Assembly (NCBI GenBank): GCA_964602845.1
Contig: CAZRSW010000006.1
Coordinates: 32,975-96,974, forward strand
DNA from: CAZRSW01 sp964602845
GTDB lineage: Bacteria > Chloroflexota > Dehalococcoidia > Lucifugimonadales > UBA826
DNA length: 64,000 nucleotides
Direction: 5' to 3'
Position numbers and translations under genes: made by a program. Under the pieces are notes generated by a model. That model did not search any database. It was not told the origin of the DNA and saw only the letters and a list, made by a program, of their open reading frames with translations. Positions 39,891 through 48,368 of the stretch are shown piece after piece (within the stretch, counting starts at the first letter, position 1; the number at the start of each line of letters is the position of its first letter).

Positions 39891-41249
39891 ATGAGGACCT
39901 TGGATAGTATGTTAACCCAAATAGACTCCCTGGAATCGGACCTTATACAACTAGAGCAAGATTTGGTTCGAATACCGTCCATAAACACTGGAGACATGCC
40001 CACTGGGAACGAGACGCAAGTATGTGAATATGTTCAGGATTGGCTTCAACAAAGTGGGATTGCTTCTGAAATACTAGAATCCGCTCCAAATAGAGGCAAC
40101 ATAATAGCTAGCCTCATGGGTGAATCTGGTGATAACGGACTGCTATTTATGTCACACACAGATGTAGTCCCTGTGGAAGATGATTCTAAATGGTCGTTCC
40201 CACCATTTAACGGCGAGATCCATGAGGATAGAATATACGGTAGAGGTGCGTCGGACTGCAAGGGTCTTCTAACAGCCCAACTCATGGCTATGAGGGTGCT
40301 TAAAGAAAACAACGTCATTTTAAGAGATAATCTCTCTCTTATCTCAGCCGCCGACGAGGAGCATGGAGGCCGCTTTGGGTTTGGGTGGCTAGCCGAAAAC
40401 CATCCGGCAAAAATCACGGCCCCATTCGCTATAAATGAAGGCGGAGGATCACCCATTGAAGCTGCTAGATCCCTCGCGTATGTACTGGGTACCGGGGAAA
40501 AAGGCCGCCTTCAGATCGAAATTTCGGTGACCGGGGACAGTTCTCACGCTTCTGTGCCCTGGCAAGGAACCAACGCTTTATATCGTCTCTCCAGACTATT
40601 GGAAAGGATCCAATCGTATAAACCAGAACTAAACATATCTACTGATATCTTTCAACATCTATCTAAGTTCGCTATAGAACATATACCAAGCTCATCGAAC
40701 GTGGATGACATCATACTTGATCAAGAGGAACAAAACCCTCAATTGGCATCCATGCTTAAGGCCCTTTCCAGGATGACTATAACCCCAACAATGGTCAAAG
40801 GCGGCGTTAAATCCAACAGCGTACCTGAGCAAATACAATTAACATGTGACGTCCGAACTCTCCCAAACCAAGATGAGGCGTACCTTCGAACAGAACTAGA
40901 TAAGATCACCCAGGATATCCCAGGCATAACTTACGAAATAGATTATATGGCCGTCCCAAACTCATCACCATTCAATTCAGAGTTGGCGACACATATTAAG
41001 ACGGCAATAAATCGGGCGATGGGCCGCACGGACATAAACCTTATACCAGCCATAAGTACGGGATTCACGGACTCCCGATTCACAAGACCCTTGGGTGTAA
41101 CAACATATGGATTCTCTGGATCAGATTATTCTGATGATCCAATGTTGGCAAGAGCTCATGGCACGGACGAATCAATAGGAATAAAGAGCTTAATTAGTGG
41201 GACGAAAGTAATGCTATCTGTAGCATATGATTTATTAGCAGTGACTTGA
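39891..41249 (+). CDS. M20-family metallopeptidase (ArgE/DapE/CPG2-like)
   Basis: 452-aa zinc exopeptidase or deacylase. Metal-site blocks: FMSHTDVVPVE (His-Asp), GRGASDCKGLL (bridging Asp), and SAADEEHGG (Glu-Glu catalytic pair), then NEGGG. A dimerisation domain is inserted in the middle (about residues 200-320). Substrate cannot be fixed between amino-acid deacylation and dipeptide hydrolysis. Confidence 0.88.
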   Translation: MRTLDSMLTQIDSLESDLIQLEQDLVRIPSINTGDMPTGNETQVCEYVQDWLQQSGIASEILESAPNRGNIIASLMGESGDNGLLFMSHTDVVPVEDDSKWSFPPFNGEIHEDRIYGRGASDCKGLLTAQLMAMRVLKENNVILRDNLSLISAADEEHGGRFGFGWLAENHPAKITAPFAINEGGGSPIEAARSLAYVLGTGEKGRLQIEISVTGDSSHASVPWQGTNALYRLSRLLERIQSYKPELNISTDIFQHLSKFAIEHIPSSSNVDDIILDQEEQNPQLASMLKALSRMTITPTMVKGGVKSNSVPEQIQLTCDVRTLPNQDEAYLRTELDKITQDIPGITYEIDYMAVPNSSPFNSELATHIKTAINRAMGRTDINLIPAISTGFTDSRFTRPLGVTTYGFSGSDYSDDPMLARAHGTDESIGIKSLISGTKVMLSVAYDLLAVT

Positions 41250-41648
41250 AGCCTAAGATTAATTACGTCTACAAGCCATTGAAACGCCTACAGGGTATAG
41301 CAATAATTCCCATGATAATGTCAAATCGAATAATGTCGACCAATGATACCCCCGAGGAGTCCATCTTATTTAAACCCACGATCAATTCCAATCCCTTGTA
41401 TTTAACACTCTCTTAACTCTCTGATTTACTTCCACCTCCAGCTAAACTTGAATTAAATGCCACTTTAGGCTCCCTCCTTTCGCTCCCTGAAATCTCAAAC
41501 ATATCTAACCTATTTTAAGCGACTGTTGATCTATTTCCCGACCTCTAAAAAACCACAACATAGATGATTTATATGCCTACCTATTGGCATATCTTGGGGA
41601 AAATGTTACACTCCGGATTAATGTCCACGTCAGGGAGAATCATTGACT
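41250..41648 (+). other. Intergenic region before the PAC2 gene
   Basis: About 400 bp without a convincing gene, tRNA or repeat on either strand. The only supported element is the promoter-like pair at 41584-41612. Confidence 0.5.
41584..41612 (+). promoter_or_regulatory. Probable promoter of the PAC2 gene
   Basis: TTGGCA, a 17-base spacer, then TACACT, placing the transcription start about 30 bases before the ATG at 41649. Confidence 0.45.
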
Positions 41649-42688
41649 ATGACTAGTCTGGTCATTCACGAACAGCAAGATGCAAAGTTGCCGACTATGG
41701 TCGTGGCATTTGCTGNNNNNNNNNNNNNNNNNNNNNNNNNNNNNNNNNNNNNNNNNNNNNNNNNNNNNNNNNNNNNNNNNNNNNNNNNNNNNNNNNNNNN
41801 NNNNNNNNNNNNNNNGTCATTCACGAACAGCAAGATGCAAAGTTGCCGACTATGGTCGTGGCATTTGCTGGCTGGCCTGATGCTGCCGAAGCGGCCACTA
41901 GGGCCATTCGTTACATGGTACGCAAATTACCTGGACGTCGATTTGCCGAGATTGATCCCGAGGAATACTATGATTTTACCATCGTCCGACCCCAAAGCCG
42001 CATTAACGGGAAAGGCGACAGAATCATTAAATGGCCATGCAACGAATTTTACAGCTATGTGCCTGAAACAAACCCCCAGAACGGCTTATTACTTTACGTA
42101 GGAACTGAACCCAACCTTAAATGGAAAACCTACACTGAGACTGTTATGGAAGTGGCTAAAGCAAACGGAGTTGAATTAATCGTTTCACTAGGGGCACTAC
42201 TTGATGCCGTTCCTCATACCAGAGACGTAAGGGTCACAGGTAGAGCAAGCAGCGAAGGCCTGGCCAAGAAGTCACAATGGTTGGGCATACGGAATTCTGG
42301 ATATCAGGGCCCAACCGGCATACATTCCGCGTTGAATGACATCTGTAATAGGGATAAAATGCCCCACGCGAATATCTGGGCCCATTGCCCGCATTATGTG
42401 CAAACTTCACCCAACCCAATCGCTAGTCACGCCCTACTCCAGCGGTTAAAAAGACTGGTCCACTTCAATATCGACATGAGTGAATTACAACTCTCAGGGG
42501 AGGCCTTCACCAGCGAGGTCACAAGAGCCATATCAAAGCAACCAGATGTGACATCGTATGTTGCTAAGCTCGAAGGCCAATACGATAAAGACATATCCCA
42601 ACTTGAGGATATGCCAACAGGTACCGACATGGTCCTCGAGTTGGAGGAATACCTCCGCAGCCAAAGTGGAGGTCAAGGTCCAACATAA
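41649..42688 (+). CDS. PAC2-family protein (split by a false gap)
   Basis: Proteasome-assembly-chaperone-2-like protein, 294 aa after removing 155 bp of artefact. Family blocks are VVAFAGWPDAAEAATRAIRY, EEYYDFTIVRP, LLLYVGTEPNLKWKTY and LIVSLGALLDAVPHTR, and PTGIHSALNDIC. Bacterial PAC2 proteins are common in Actinobacteria and Chloroflexi; function is unknown, though proteasome or ATP-grasp links are proposed. ATG 41649 is chosen; TTG 41643 is also in frame. Confidence 0.88.
41661..41870. repeat. Assembly artefact: 55-bp duplicate flanking 100 N
   Basis: Bases 41661-41715 and 41816-41870 are identical around 100 N at 41716-41815. Deleting 155 bp restores the PAC2 gene in frame. Confidence 0.95.
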
Positions 42689-42793
42689 TCATACAGACCA
42701 ACAACAATATATAGCCTTATCACCCACAACCGACCTCCCCTACAAATCACCATTGGTAACCTGAGTTGGTGTCTGTAATCTTCCCTAGAACTA

Positions 42794-43711
42794 ATGCCAA
42801 CCCCACCCTCGCCACAAAACCAACGAATAACATTAGGTGACCTAACCTTCCAAGTGGCTACTTGGGGCCGTAATGGCCCGAATCTGGTTTTACTCCACGG
42901 CTTAGCGTCTACTAGAAAAATCTGGGACCTAGTCGCACCCCTTCTCGCCCCTTACACATCGATCACCACCCTCGACCAGAGAGGCCACGGCGACTCCGAT
43001 AAGCCAGCCGCGGGCTATGACTTCGCTACCATTTCCCACGACCTCCATCTAGCCCTAGAAACACTCAGCGTACTACGCCCTATCATTGTCGGCCACTCTT
43101 GGGGAGGCAATGTCGCCGTCGAATTCGCCTCCACATACCCCGATGAAGTAGCGGGCATTGCCCTTATAGATGGGGGACTGATTCAAATATCGACACTCCC
43201 AGGGAATTCACTCGAGAAAGCCCTAATTGAAATGGCTCCTCCTGCCTTCGACAATCTATCGGAAACCGCCCTACGCCGCAAGTTAAGTTCACGCACCTGG
43301 CCCCTCAGAGATAAAACATCTCTCGGAGCCTCCCTCGAGGACATTATCATCGCAAATTTCACCACAAAAAAGGATGACACGATAACAGCTAAGCTCTCCT
43401 TGGAAAACCACTTAAAAATCATAAAAGCCCTATGGGACCATCATCCCATGAAACTTCTTCCTACAATTAATTGTCCCGTTCTCCTCATGCCAGCCCGCTC
43501 TTCCCAAAAACTGAATGCGAGCCCTGATCTGGCACAAATCTCACGCAAGGAAGCGACAATACTCGCCGCAGAGAAAGTCTTGAAAACGCACCACACCACT
43601 TGGTTAGAAGATAGTATTCATGATGTGCCACTCCAAAAGCCCGAATTAGTCGCATCTGTACTATTGCACCACATTGAGCACGGGATCTTCCACTCTCACA
43701 TTAAATCATGA
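42794..43711 (+). CDS. Alpha/beta-hydrolase fold protein
   Basis: 305-aa alpha/beta hydrolase. Oxyanion-hole motif LLHGLAS, the TLDQRGHGDSDKP strand-loop, nucleophile elbow GHSWGG (Ser about residue 100), and a likely catalytic His near the C-terminus (DSIHDVPLQKPE). Substrate unknown; esterase, lactonase or haloalkane-dehalogenase-like roles are possible. The gene is visibly richer in C (many CTC, GCC, ACC codons) than its neighbours, a hint of different origin. Confidence 0.85.
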   Translation: MPTPPSPQNQRITLGDLTFQVATWGRNGPNLVLLHGLASTRKIWDLVAPLLAPYTSITTLDQRGHGDSDKPAAGYDFATISHDLHLALETLSVLRPIIVGHSWGGNVAVEFASTYPDEVAGIALIDGGLIQISTLPGNSLEKALIEMAPPAFDNLSETALRRKLSSRTWPLRDKTSLGASLEDIIIANFTTKKDDTITAKLSLENHLKIIKALWDHHPMKLLPTINCPVLLMPARSSQKLNASPDLAQISRKEATILAAEKVLKTHHTTWLEDSIHDVPLQKPELVASVLLHHIEHGIFHSHIKS

Positions 43712-43803
43712 ATAATTTTCGCCTTTGGCTTCCGCTCCCACACTATAATCACTTTGCCGGCAGTTCTTAAACTACAAAGTAATCGCATATTGCATTCCAT
43801 ATT

Positions 43804-44091
43804 TCAAACAACGTTCGTTTGCCCAAGAAAATAATATGGGACGTTCCAAATACCGGATGGCCCCATATCCACCAAGGCCTTCCGAGCATACAATCGCTTG
43901 ATTATGCCCTTGCTTCCCATAATCGGCCCCCCTTTTACGTCACCGACATACAACACCTCTTCACCCAGATCCGCATCCCCCGACCGATTTGACAATAAAA
44001 TCTGACCTCGATCTATTAGATGCAGAAAAGACATTTGTTTATGCCAATCCATGTATTTCCATACCTCCAAACAATTACCAACAACGACCAA
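43804..44091 (-). CDS. Hypothetical protein, possibly a remnant
   Basis: A 95-codon frame from a TTG start in the 524-bp space between the hydrolase and SDR genes (43712-44235). The translation has protein-like composition (WKYMDWHKQMSFLHLIDRG, GDADLGEEVLYVGD) but I recognise no family. No strong ribosome-binding site. It begins 18 bases from the inverted repeat at 44109-44126, which would sit at its promoter. Could be a real small gene, a truncated gene, or chance. Confidence 0.3.
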   Translation of the reverse strand: MVVVGNCLEVWKYMDWHKQMSFLHLIDRGQILLSNRSGDADLGEEVLYVGDVKGGPIMGSKGIIKRLYARKALVDMGPSGIWNVPYYFLGQTNVV

Positions 44092-44108
44092 TATTAGAAC
44101 ATTTTAGA

Positions 44109-44126
44109 ACAGAACAGGTGTTCTGT
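44109..44126. promoter_or_regulatory. Perfect 8-bp inverted repeat resembling a Gram-positive LexA box
   Basis: ACAGAACA-GG-TGTTCTGT is a perfect palindrome with core GAAC-AGGT-GTTC, which matches the Gram-positive SOS box GAACRNRYGTTY. Another GAAC lies 6 bases upstream and one more at 44097. Lies between the hypothetical minus-strand frame and the SDR gene. Operator function is inferred only. Confidence 0.4.
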
Positions 44127-44235
44127 CAAGAATGCGTCCAACTGTCCTCTCATAAATGCTACAATCGATCGCACGACAGGTGATTTGTACAAACTCAATG
44201 CGTGCATCAATTAGAAAACGTGGGGTGTTATAAAC

Positions 44236-44991
44236 ATGAGAGGAAGACTTCATGGTAAAGTCGCTCTTATTTCCGGTGCAGGCCGAGGCCAAGGTGCGTT
44301 CGAAGCAAGATTATTTGCTAAAGAGGGCGCAACCGTGGTCCTGGGAGACGTTGAAGAGTCGAGATGTCATGACGTTGCTACCGAAATCAATAACCTGGGC
44401 GGCGAAGCGAAGACCGCAAAATTGGACGTAACGCACGAAGAAGATTGGACCAACATTATCTCTAAAACATTACTGGCATACGATAAACTTGACATTCTTG
44501 TGAACAACGCCGGCATATACAGTACAGTACCTATTGAGAATTCAACAACCGAGGAGTTTGACCACATTCTGAAGGTAAATTTGAGGGGAGTGTACTTGGG
44601 GACCAAATACGTCATACCTGCTATGAAAAAATCAGGTGGTGGATCAATAATCAACATTTCATCCACCGCTGGCTTGGTTGGAAACAGCCACGGAGGTGCC
44701 TACGGTGCCTCTAAGGGTGGTGTGAGGGCATTAACAAAATTTACCGCCATACAACACGCTCCGGATTTTATAAGAGCGAATTCGGTACACCCTGGACCTA
44801 TCGACACTGATATGATAGCTGAAAGGCTATCGACCAAGTCTGGGCGTGCTGCATCTCAATCCCGAATCCCATTGGGGAGGATAGGCACCATTGAGGACGT
44901 CGCTTGGGGGGTAGTATTTTTGGCATCAGACGAATCCTCGTACATAACTGGATCTGAATTGGTCATTGACGGTGGCATGACAGCCCAATAA
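44236..44991 (+). CDS. Short-chain dehydrogenase/reductase
   Basis: 251-aa classical SDR. Cofactor motif ISGAGRGQGAFEA (TGxxxGxG type), NNAGIY, catalytic Ser in INISSTAG, and YGASKGG (YxxxK) are present. VLGDV after strand beta-2 has an acidic residue, favouring NAD(H). HPGPIDTDM and the C-terminal SSYITGSELVIDGGM are typical of hydroxysteroid/3-oxoacyl reductase-like members. Substrate unknown. Followed 16 bp later by the phosphatase gene. Confidence 0.92.
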   Translation: MRGRLHGKVALISGAGRGQGAFEARLFAKEGATVVLGDVEESRCHDVATEINNLGGEAKTAKLDVTHEEDWTNIISKTLLAYDKLDILVNNAGIYSTVPIENSTTEEFDHILKVNLRGVYLGTKYVIPAMKKSGGGSIINISSTAGLVGNSHGGAYGASKGGVRALTKFTAIQHAPDFIRANSVHPGPIDTDMIAERLSTKSGRAASQSRIPLGRIGTIEDVAWGVVFLASDESSYITGSELVIDGGMTAQ

Positions 44992-45007
44992 ATTACTTTC
45001 CAATCAA

Positions 45008-45826
45008 ATGACGATAATGAAAGCCAAGAATTTCCGACATAACAACGCACTAGCAAAGGCACTTTTGGGAAGTAATAAACCCGCGTTAATTACTGATTTC
45101 GATGGAACCCTATCAGAATTGCAAAATGATCCAACTGAAGCATCCATCGACCTCAACTGCCTCGCATTACTACGCAATCTTTCACTTCATCTGCCATACC
45201 TAGCAATATTGTCTGGGCGCGACGCCACCCAATTGGCTAACTTGGTTGACTTGGAAGAGGTGGCATATTTCGGCAATCATGGTGCGGAATCTATCATAGA
45301 GGGAAACCAGTACTTCCAAGAATACTCTGAGCCTGACCTTAGTGATATGCGGGAATTATTCAGCAATTTACAAAGGACCGTCAGACAACCTGGAATATTC
45401 TGGGAATTCAAGAAAATTAGTGCTTCCGTACACTTCAGGATGAGCAATATCCATCGTGCAAAATATGAATTGCAAGAGGCCTTACGTATTTTCACCATCC
45501 CGAAATCTATCGACATTTTTTGGGGTAGGGAAATCATGGAAATTCGGCTCCGATCTAGTCCCAACAAAGGAACAGCATTAGAATCGATCGTCTCCTCAGA
45601 ACAATTGATGGCAGCTATATACATAGGAGACGATACAACAGATCTAGATGCAATCAAGACATTTTACCAAATGAAAAAAAACGTGGGGTTGAAGGGATTT
45701 TCTGTAGCTGTGAAATCTGAAAATATGAACAATGATTTGTTACGATACGCGGATCTATTTGTCAGTGGTATAGAAGGCGTAGAAACCCTATTGGCATGGT
45801 TATATGAAAGGGTAACCACATTGTAA
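45008..45826 (+). CDS. otsB: Trehalose-6-phosphate phosphatase family protein (HAD superfamily)
   Basis: 272-aa HAD phosphatase. Motif I ITDFDGTLSEL (D-x-D), motif II LSGRD, the FGNHGAE segment, and motif IV IGDDTTDLDAIK match OtsB. No trehalose-6-phosphate synthase (otsA) gene is nearby, so another sugar phosphate such as glucosylglycerol phosphate cannot be excluded. ATG 45008 or ATG 45017 may be the start. Confidence 0.85.
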   Translation: MTIMKAKNFRHNNALAKALLGSNKPALITDFDGTLSELQNDPTEASIDLNCLALLRNLSLHLPYLAILSGRDATQLANLVDLEEVAYFGNHGAESIIEGNQYFQEYSEPDLSDMRELFSNLQRTVRQPGIFWEFKKISASVHFRMSNIHRAKYELQEALRIFTIPKSIDIFWGREIMEIRLRSSPNKGTALESIVSSEQLMAAIYIGDDTTDLDAIKTFYQMKKNVGLKGFSVAVKSENMNNDLLRYADLFVSGIEGVETLLAWLYERVTTL

Positions 45827-45853
45827 TACTTCAAGGATCGGAGCCCGAAGCAA

Positions 45854-45883
45854 TTGACATGTAAATTTACTATTTGCTAGCAT
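45854..45883 (+). promoter_or_regulatory. Probable promoter of glmU
   Basis: A consensus TTGACA, an 18-base spacer, then TAGCAT, about 78 bases before the glmU start. Confidence 0.5.
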
Positions 45884-45960
45884 TGGAGAAATTGGAAGAA
45901 TATCCTAATAAAGTAACACCTGCGACTGAGACCATGTGTCCAGAGAAGGCCTAGGCGGCT

Positions 45961-47307
45961 ATGAGCACGTCTAGGGCGATTATATTAGCTGGCGGCAAAG
46001 GTCTCCGTATGAGGTCTGCACGGCCTAAAGTTCTACATAAGATATGCGGGGAAGCGTTGATCAGTATGGTGCTGAGCGCCATAGAATCCTCCTCAATAAC
46101 CGATCCGACAATAACTGTAGTCCCTGACGATTATTCTACGATTTATGATACCGTCCATCACCGCACCAAGTTCGCAGTGCAAAGGGAGGCAAAGGGCAGC
46201 GGGCATGCGTTGCTTCAAGCAAAAAACAAGGTGGGCAATTCAGAGAATATTGTGGTTCTCAATGGCGATGTTCCATTTGTTAGTCACAAAACCATCAATC
46301 GTTTGATATCTGCCCATCAACAGAATGACTCCCACATAACCTTATTGACTTCCACTCTTGTATCCCCGAACGACATGGGGCGTATATTTAGAACTTCTGA
46401 CGGCAAGATTCAGTCAATAATAGAGTCAGGAGAATCCAACTCAAAAACAAGCCTCATTGATGAAGTAAACGCTGGGTTATATTGCTTCAAGAGCTCTTGG
46501 TTATGGAAAGCTCTAGAAGCTATTAATCCCTCAAGAACCAGTGAAATCTATATTACGGATTTAGTTAAAATAGCTACTACCCAAAAGTTATCCGTGCAAT
46601 CTATTTCATCAAGTGATGAGTTAGAAGCGATAGGAATCAACACCAGACTAGAGCTGTCGCTAGCAGAGAATCTGTACAGAAAACGCCTTATAGAAAACCT
46701 TATGATATCCGGAGTTACCTTAACTGACCCGGAAACGGTCTACATTGACCAACAAGTTGTAGTTGAACCCGATACAGTAATTCTTCCCAACACCCATCTA
46801 CGAGGGACCACAAAAGTAGGAAAGGATTGTACCCTTGGCCCAAATACCATCATCGAAGACACCAATATAGGACCCAATTGTATGGTTCGCTCTTCAGTAA
46901 TTGAGGGAGCGGTATTAGAAGGTAACGTGACTATCGGTCCATTTAGTCATATACGGAAAGGATCATTATTAGAACAGAATGTGCGGGTCGGAAATTATGC
47001 GGAGATCAAAAATAGTCATATCGGCGAAAACAGTAGATCCGGGCATTACAGCTATATAGGAGATGCCAAAGTAGGGCGTGAGGTTAATATAGGAGCAGGA
47101 ACTATAACCTGTAACTATGACGGAAACAAAAAACATATGACCACAATCGGTGACCACGCTTTTATTGGGTGCAATACTATGCTCGTTGCACCCGTTAATA
47201 TCGGACGCAATTCCATAACAGGCACAGGATCCGTGATAAATAAAGATGTTCCTCCCAATTCTAAAGCGATCGGTAGCCCAGCCAGAATTTTCAAAAACGA
47301 GAACTAA
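45961..47307 (+). CDS. glmU: Bifunctional UDP-N-acetylglucosamine pyrophosphorylase/GlcN-1-P acetyltransferase
   Basis: 448-aa GlmU, making UDP-GlcNAc for cell-wall or glycan synthesis. The nucleotidyltransferase motif LAGGKGLRMRSARPKVLH (residues 10-27) and VLNGDVPF are in the N-terminal half. The C-terminal half is a hexapeptide beta-helix (about 250-440) with GPFSHIRKGS, NYAEIKNSHIG and NIGAGTITCNYDG, the acetyltransferase site. Confidence 0.95.
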   Translation: MSTSRAIILAGGKGLRMRSARPKVLHKICGEALISMVLSAIESSSITDPTITVVPDDYSTIYDTVHHRTKFAVQREAKGSGHALLQAKNKVGNSENIVVLNGDVPFVSHKTINRLISAHQQNDSHITLLTSTLVSPNDMGRIFRTSDGKIQSIIESGESNSKTSLIDEVNAGLYCFKSSWLWKALEAINPSRTSEIYITDLVKIATTQKLSVQSISSSDELEAIGINTRLELSLAENLYRKRLIENLMISGVTLTDPETVYIDQQVVVEPDTVILPNTHLRGTTKVGKDCTLGPNTIIEDTNIGPNCMVRSSVIEGAVLEGNVTIGPFSHIRKGSLLEQNVRVGNYAEIKNSHIGENSRSGHYSYIGDAKVGREVNIGAGTITCNYDGNKKHMTTIGDHAFIGCNTMLVAPVNIGRNSITGTGSVINKDVPPNSKAIGSPARIFKNEN

Positions 47308-47511
47308 TCTAATTGAATCACCTGAATAGACTAATTAACAAAGTACCATCCTCAAAAATCTAGAGATATACACATACAGGGAGTAATAAATATCGAACCC
47401 CAAAAAGCACTGACTTCCATATCAAGGCGTATCGAGGATTTTTTTATCGCTTATAAGAATGCCATTACGACGATCCGGCGGGATCACCAAAATGGGGACA
47501 TCCGCCTCCAC

Positions 47512-48258
47512 TTGGATGAAGAAGGTAAACCTCTGGAAGAACACGAAGTTCGTATGATAAGAGGTGTATTTCAACTCGATAAAACCATCGCCCGTGAAAT
47601 AATGACCCCCAGAGTAGATATGACCACCGCAGAGTTATCTACTCCCATAGAAGACGTTGCCCGTGTAATGCTGACCCATGGACATAGTAAAATCCCCGTA
47701 TATAAAACTAACATGGACAAAATAGAGGGGATTGCCTATTCAATGGATATGCTCCGAGTAATGTCCAATTTTGACAACTCTCAGATCGAATTGGCCAACT
47801 TACTTAGGCCTGTTCTATTCATCCCAGAATCCAAGACTTTAGAGGATTTATTAACTGACTTTCAGGAAAAACACTTGCAAATGGCTATAGTAGTTGACGA
47901 ATATGGCGGAGTATCAGGACTCGTCACTGTCGAAGACATAGTAGAGGAAATTGTCGGAGAAATTCACGATGAGTTTGACCGTGGAGCTCCAAGAATAAAA
48001 TCCATCGGCAAGAACCAATTTCACGTGGATGCGGGCATATCAATCGACGATTTAAAAGACCAAATAGGAGCACCATTTGAGGGAGAAGGCTTCGATACAT
48101 TAGGGGGCTTCGTTCTACATCAGCTCGGGAAGATTCCCAACGCGGGAGATAGCCTTCACTACAACGGCATACACATACATATAACATCTACCTCCGGTCG
48201 ACGACTGAGGTCACTTAGGCTGACCGTACCACAAAATCAACTGGAAGAGGAGAATTAA
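47512..48258 (+). CDS. CorC/HlyC-like CBS-domain protein
   Basis: Cytosolic CorC-type protein: two CBS domains (about residues 27-150; MTPRVDM, HSKIPVYK, AIVVDEYGGVSGLVTVEDIVEEIVGEI) followed by a CorC_HlyC transporter-associated domain (about 165-245; DTLGGFVLHQLGKIP). The first start codon available here is TTG 47512, but the frame continues open upstream to 47335 with plausible coding sequence, so the true start may lie near 47392 (see findings). It has no DUF21 membrane domain. Roles in Mg/Co efflux are known for relatives. Confidence 0.85.
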   Translation: MDEEGKPLEEHEVRMIRGVFQLDKTIAREIMTPRVDMTTAELSTPIEDVARVMLTHGHSKIPVYKTNMDKIEGIAYSMDMLRVMSNFDNSQIELANLLRPVLFIPESKTLEDLLTDFQEKHLQMAIVVDEYGGVSGLVTVEDIVEEIVGEIHDEFDRGAPRIKSIGKNQFHVDAGISIDDLKDQIGAPFEGEGFDTLGGFVLHQLGKIPNAGDSLHYNGIHIHITSTSGRRLRSLRLTVPQNQLEEEN

Positions 48259-48261
48259 ACG

Positions 48262-48311
48262 GAAAGTAAAAACGTCCGATATCAAGTGTGATATCGGACG
48301 TTTTTACTTTC
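48262..48311. terminator. Perfect bidirectional rho-independent terminator
   Basis: A 23-bp perfect inverted repeat (48262-48284 and 48289-48311) with loop AGTG. An A5 run and a T5 run flank the GC-containing stem, so it works as a terminator on both strands, between the CorC-like gene (plus) and the collagen-like gene (minus). Confidence 0.92.
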
Positions 48312-48368
48312 TCTATTGCTATCGAGTCACCCTCATGGGACTACCTCGACAACACATACACTATATTC

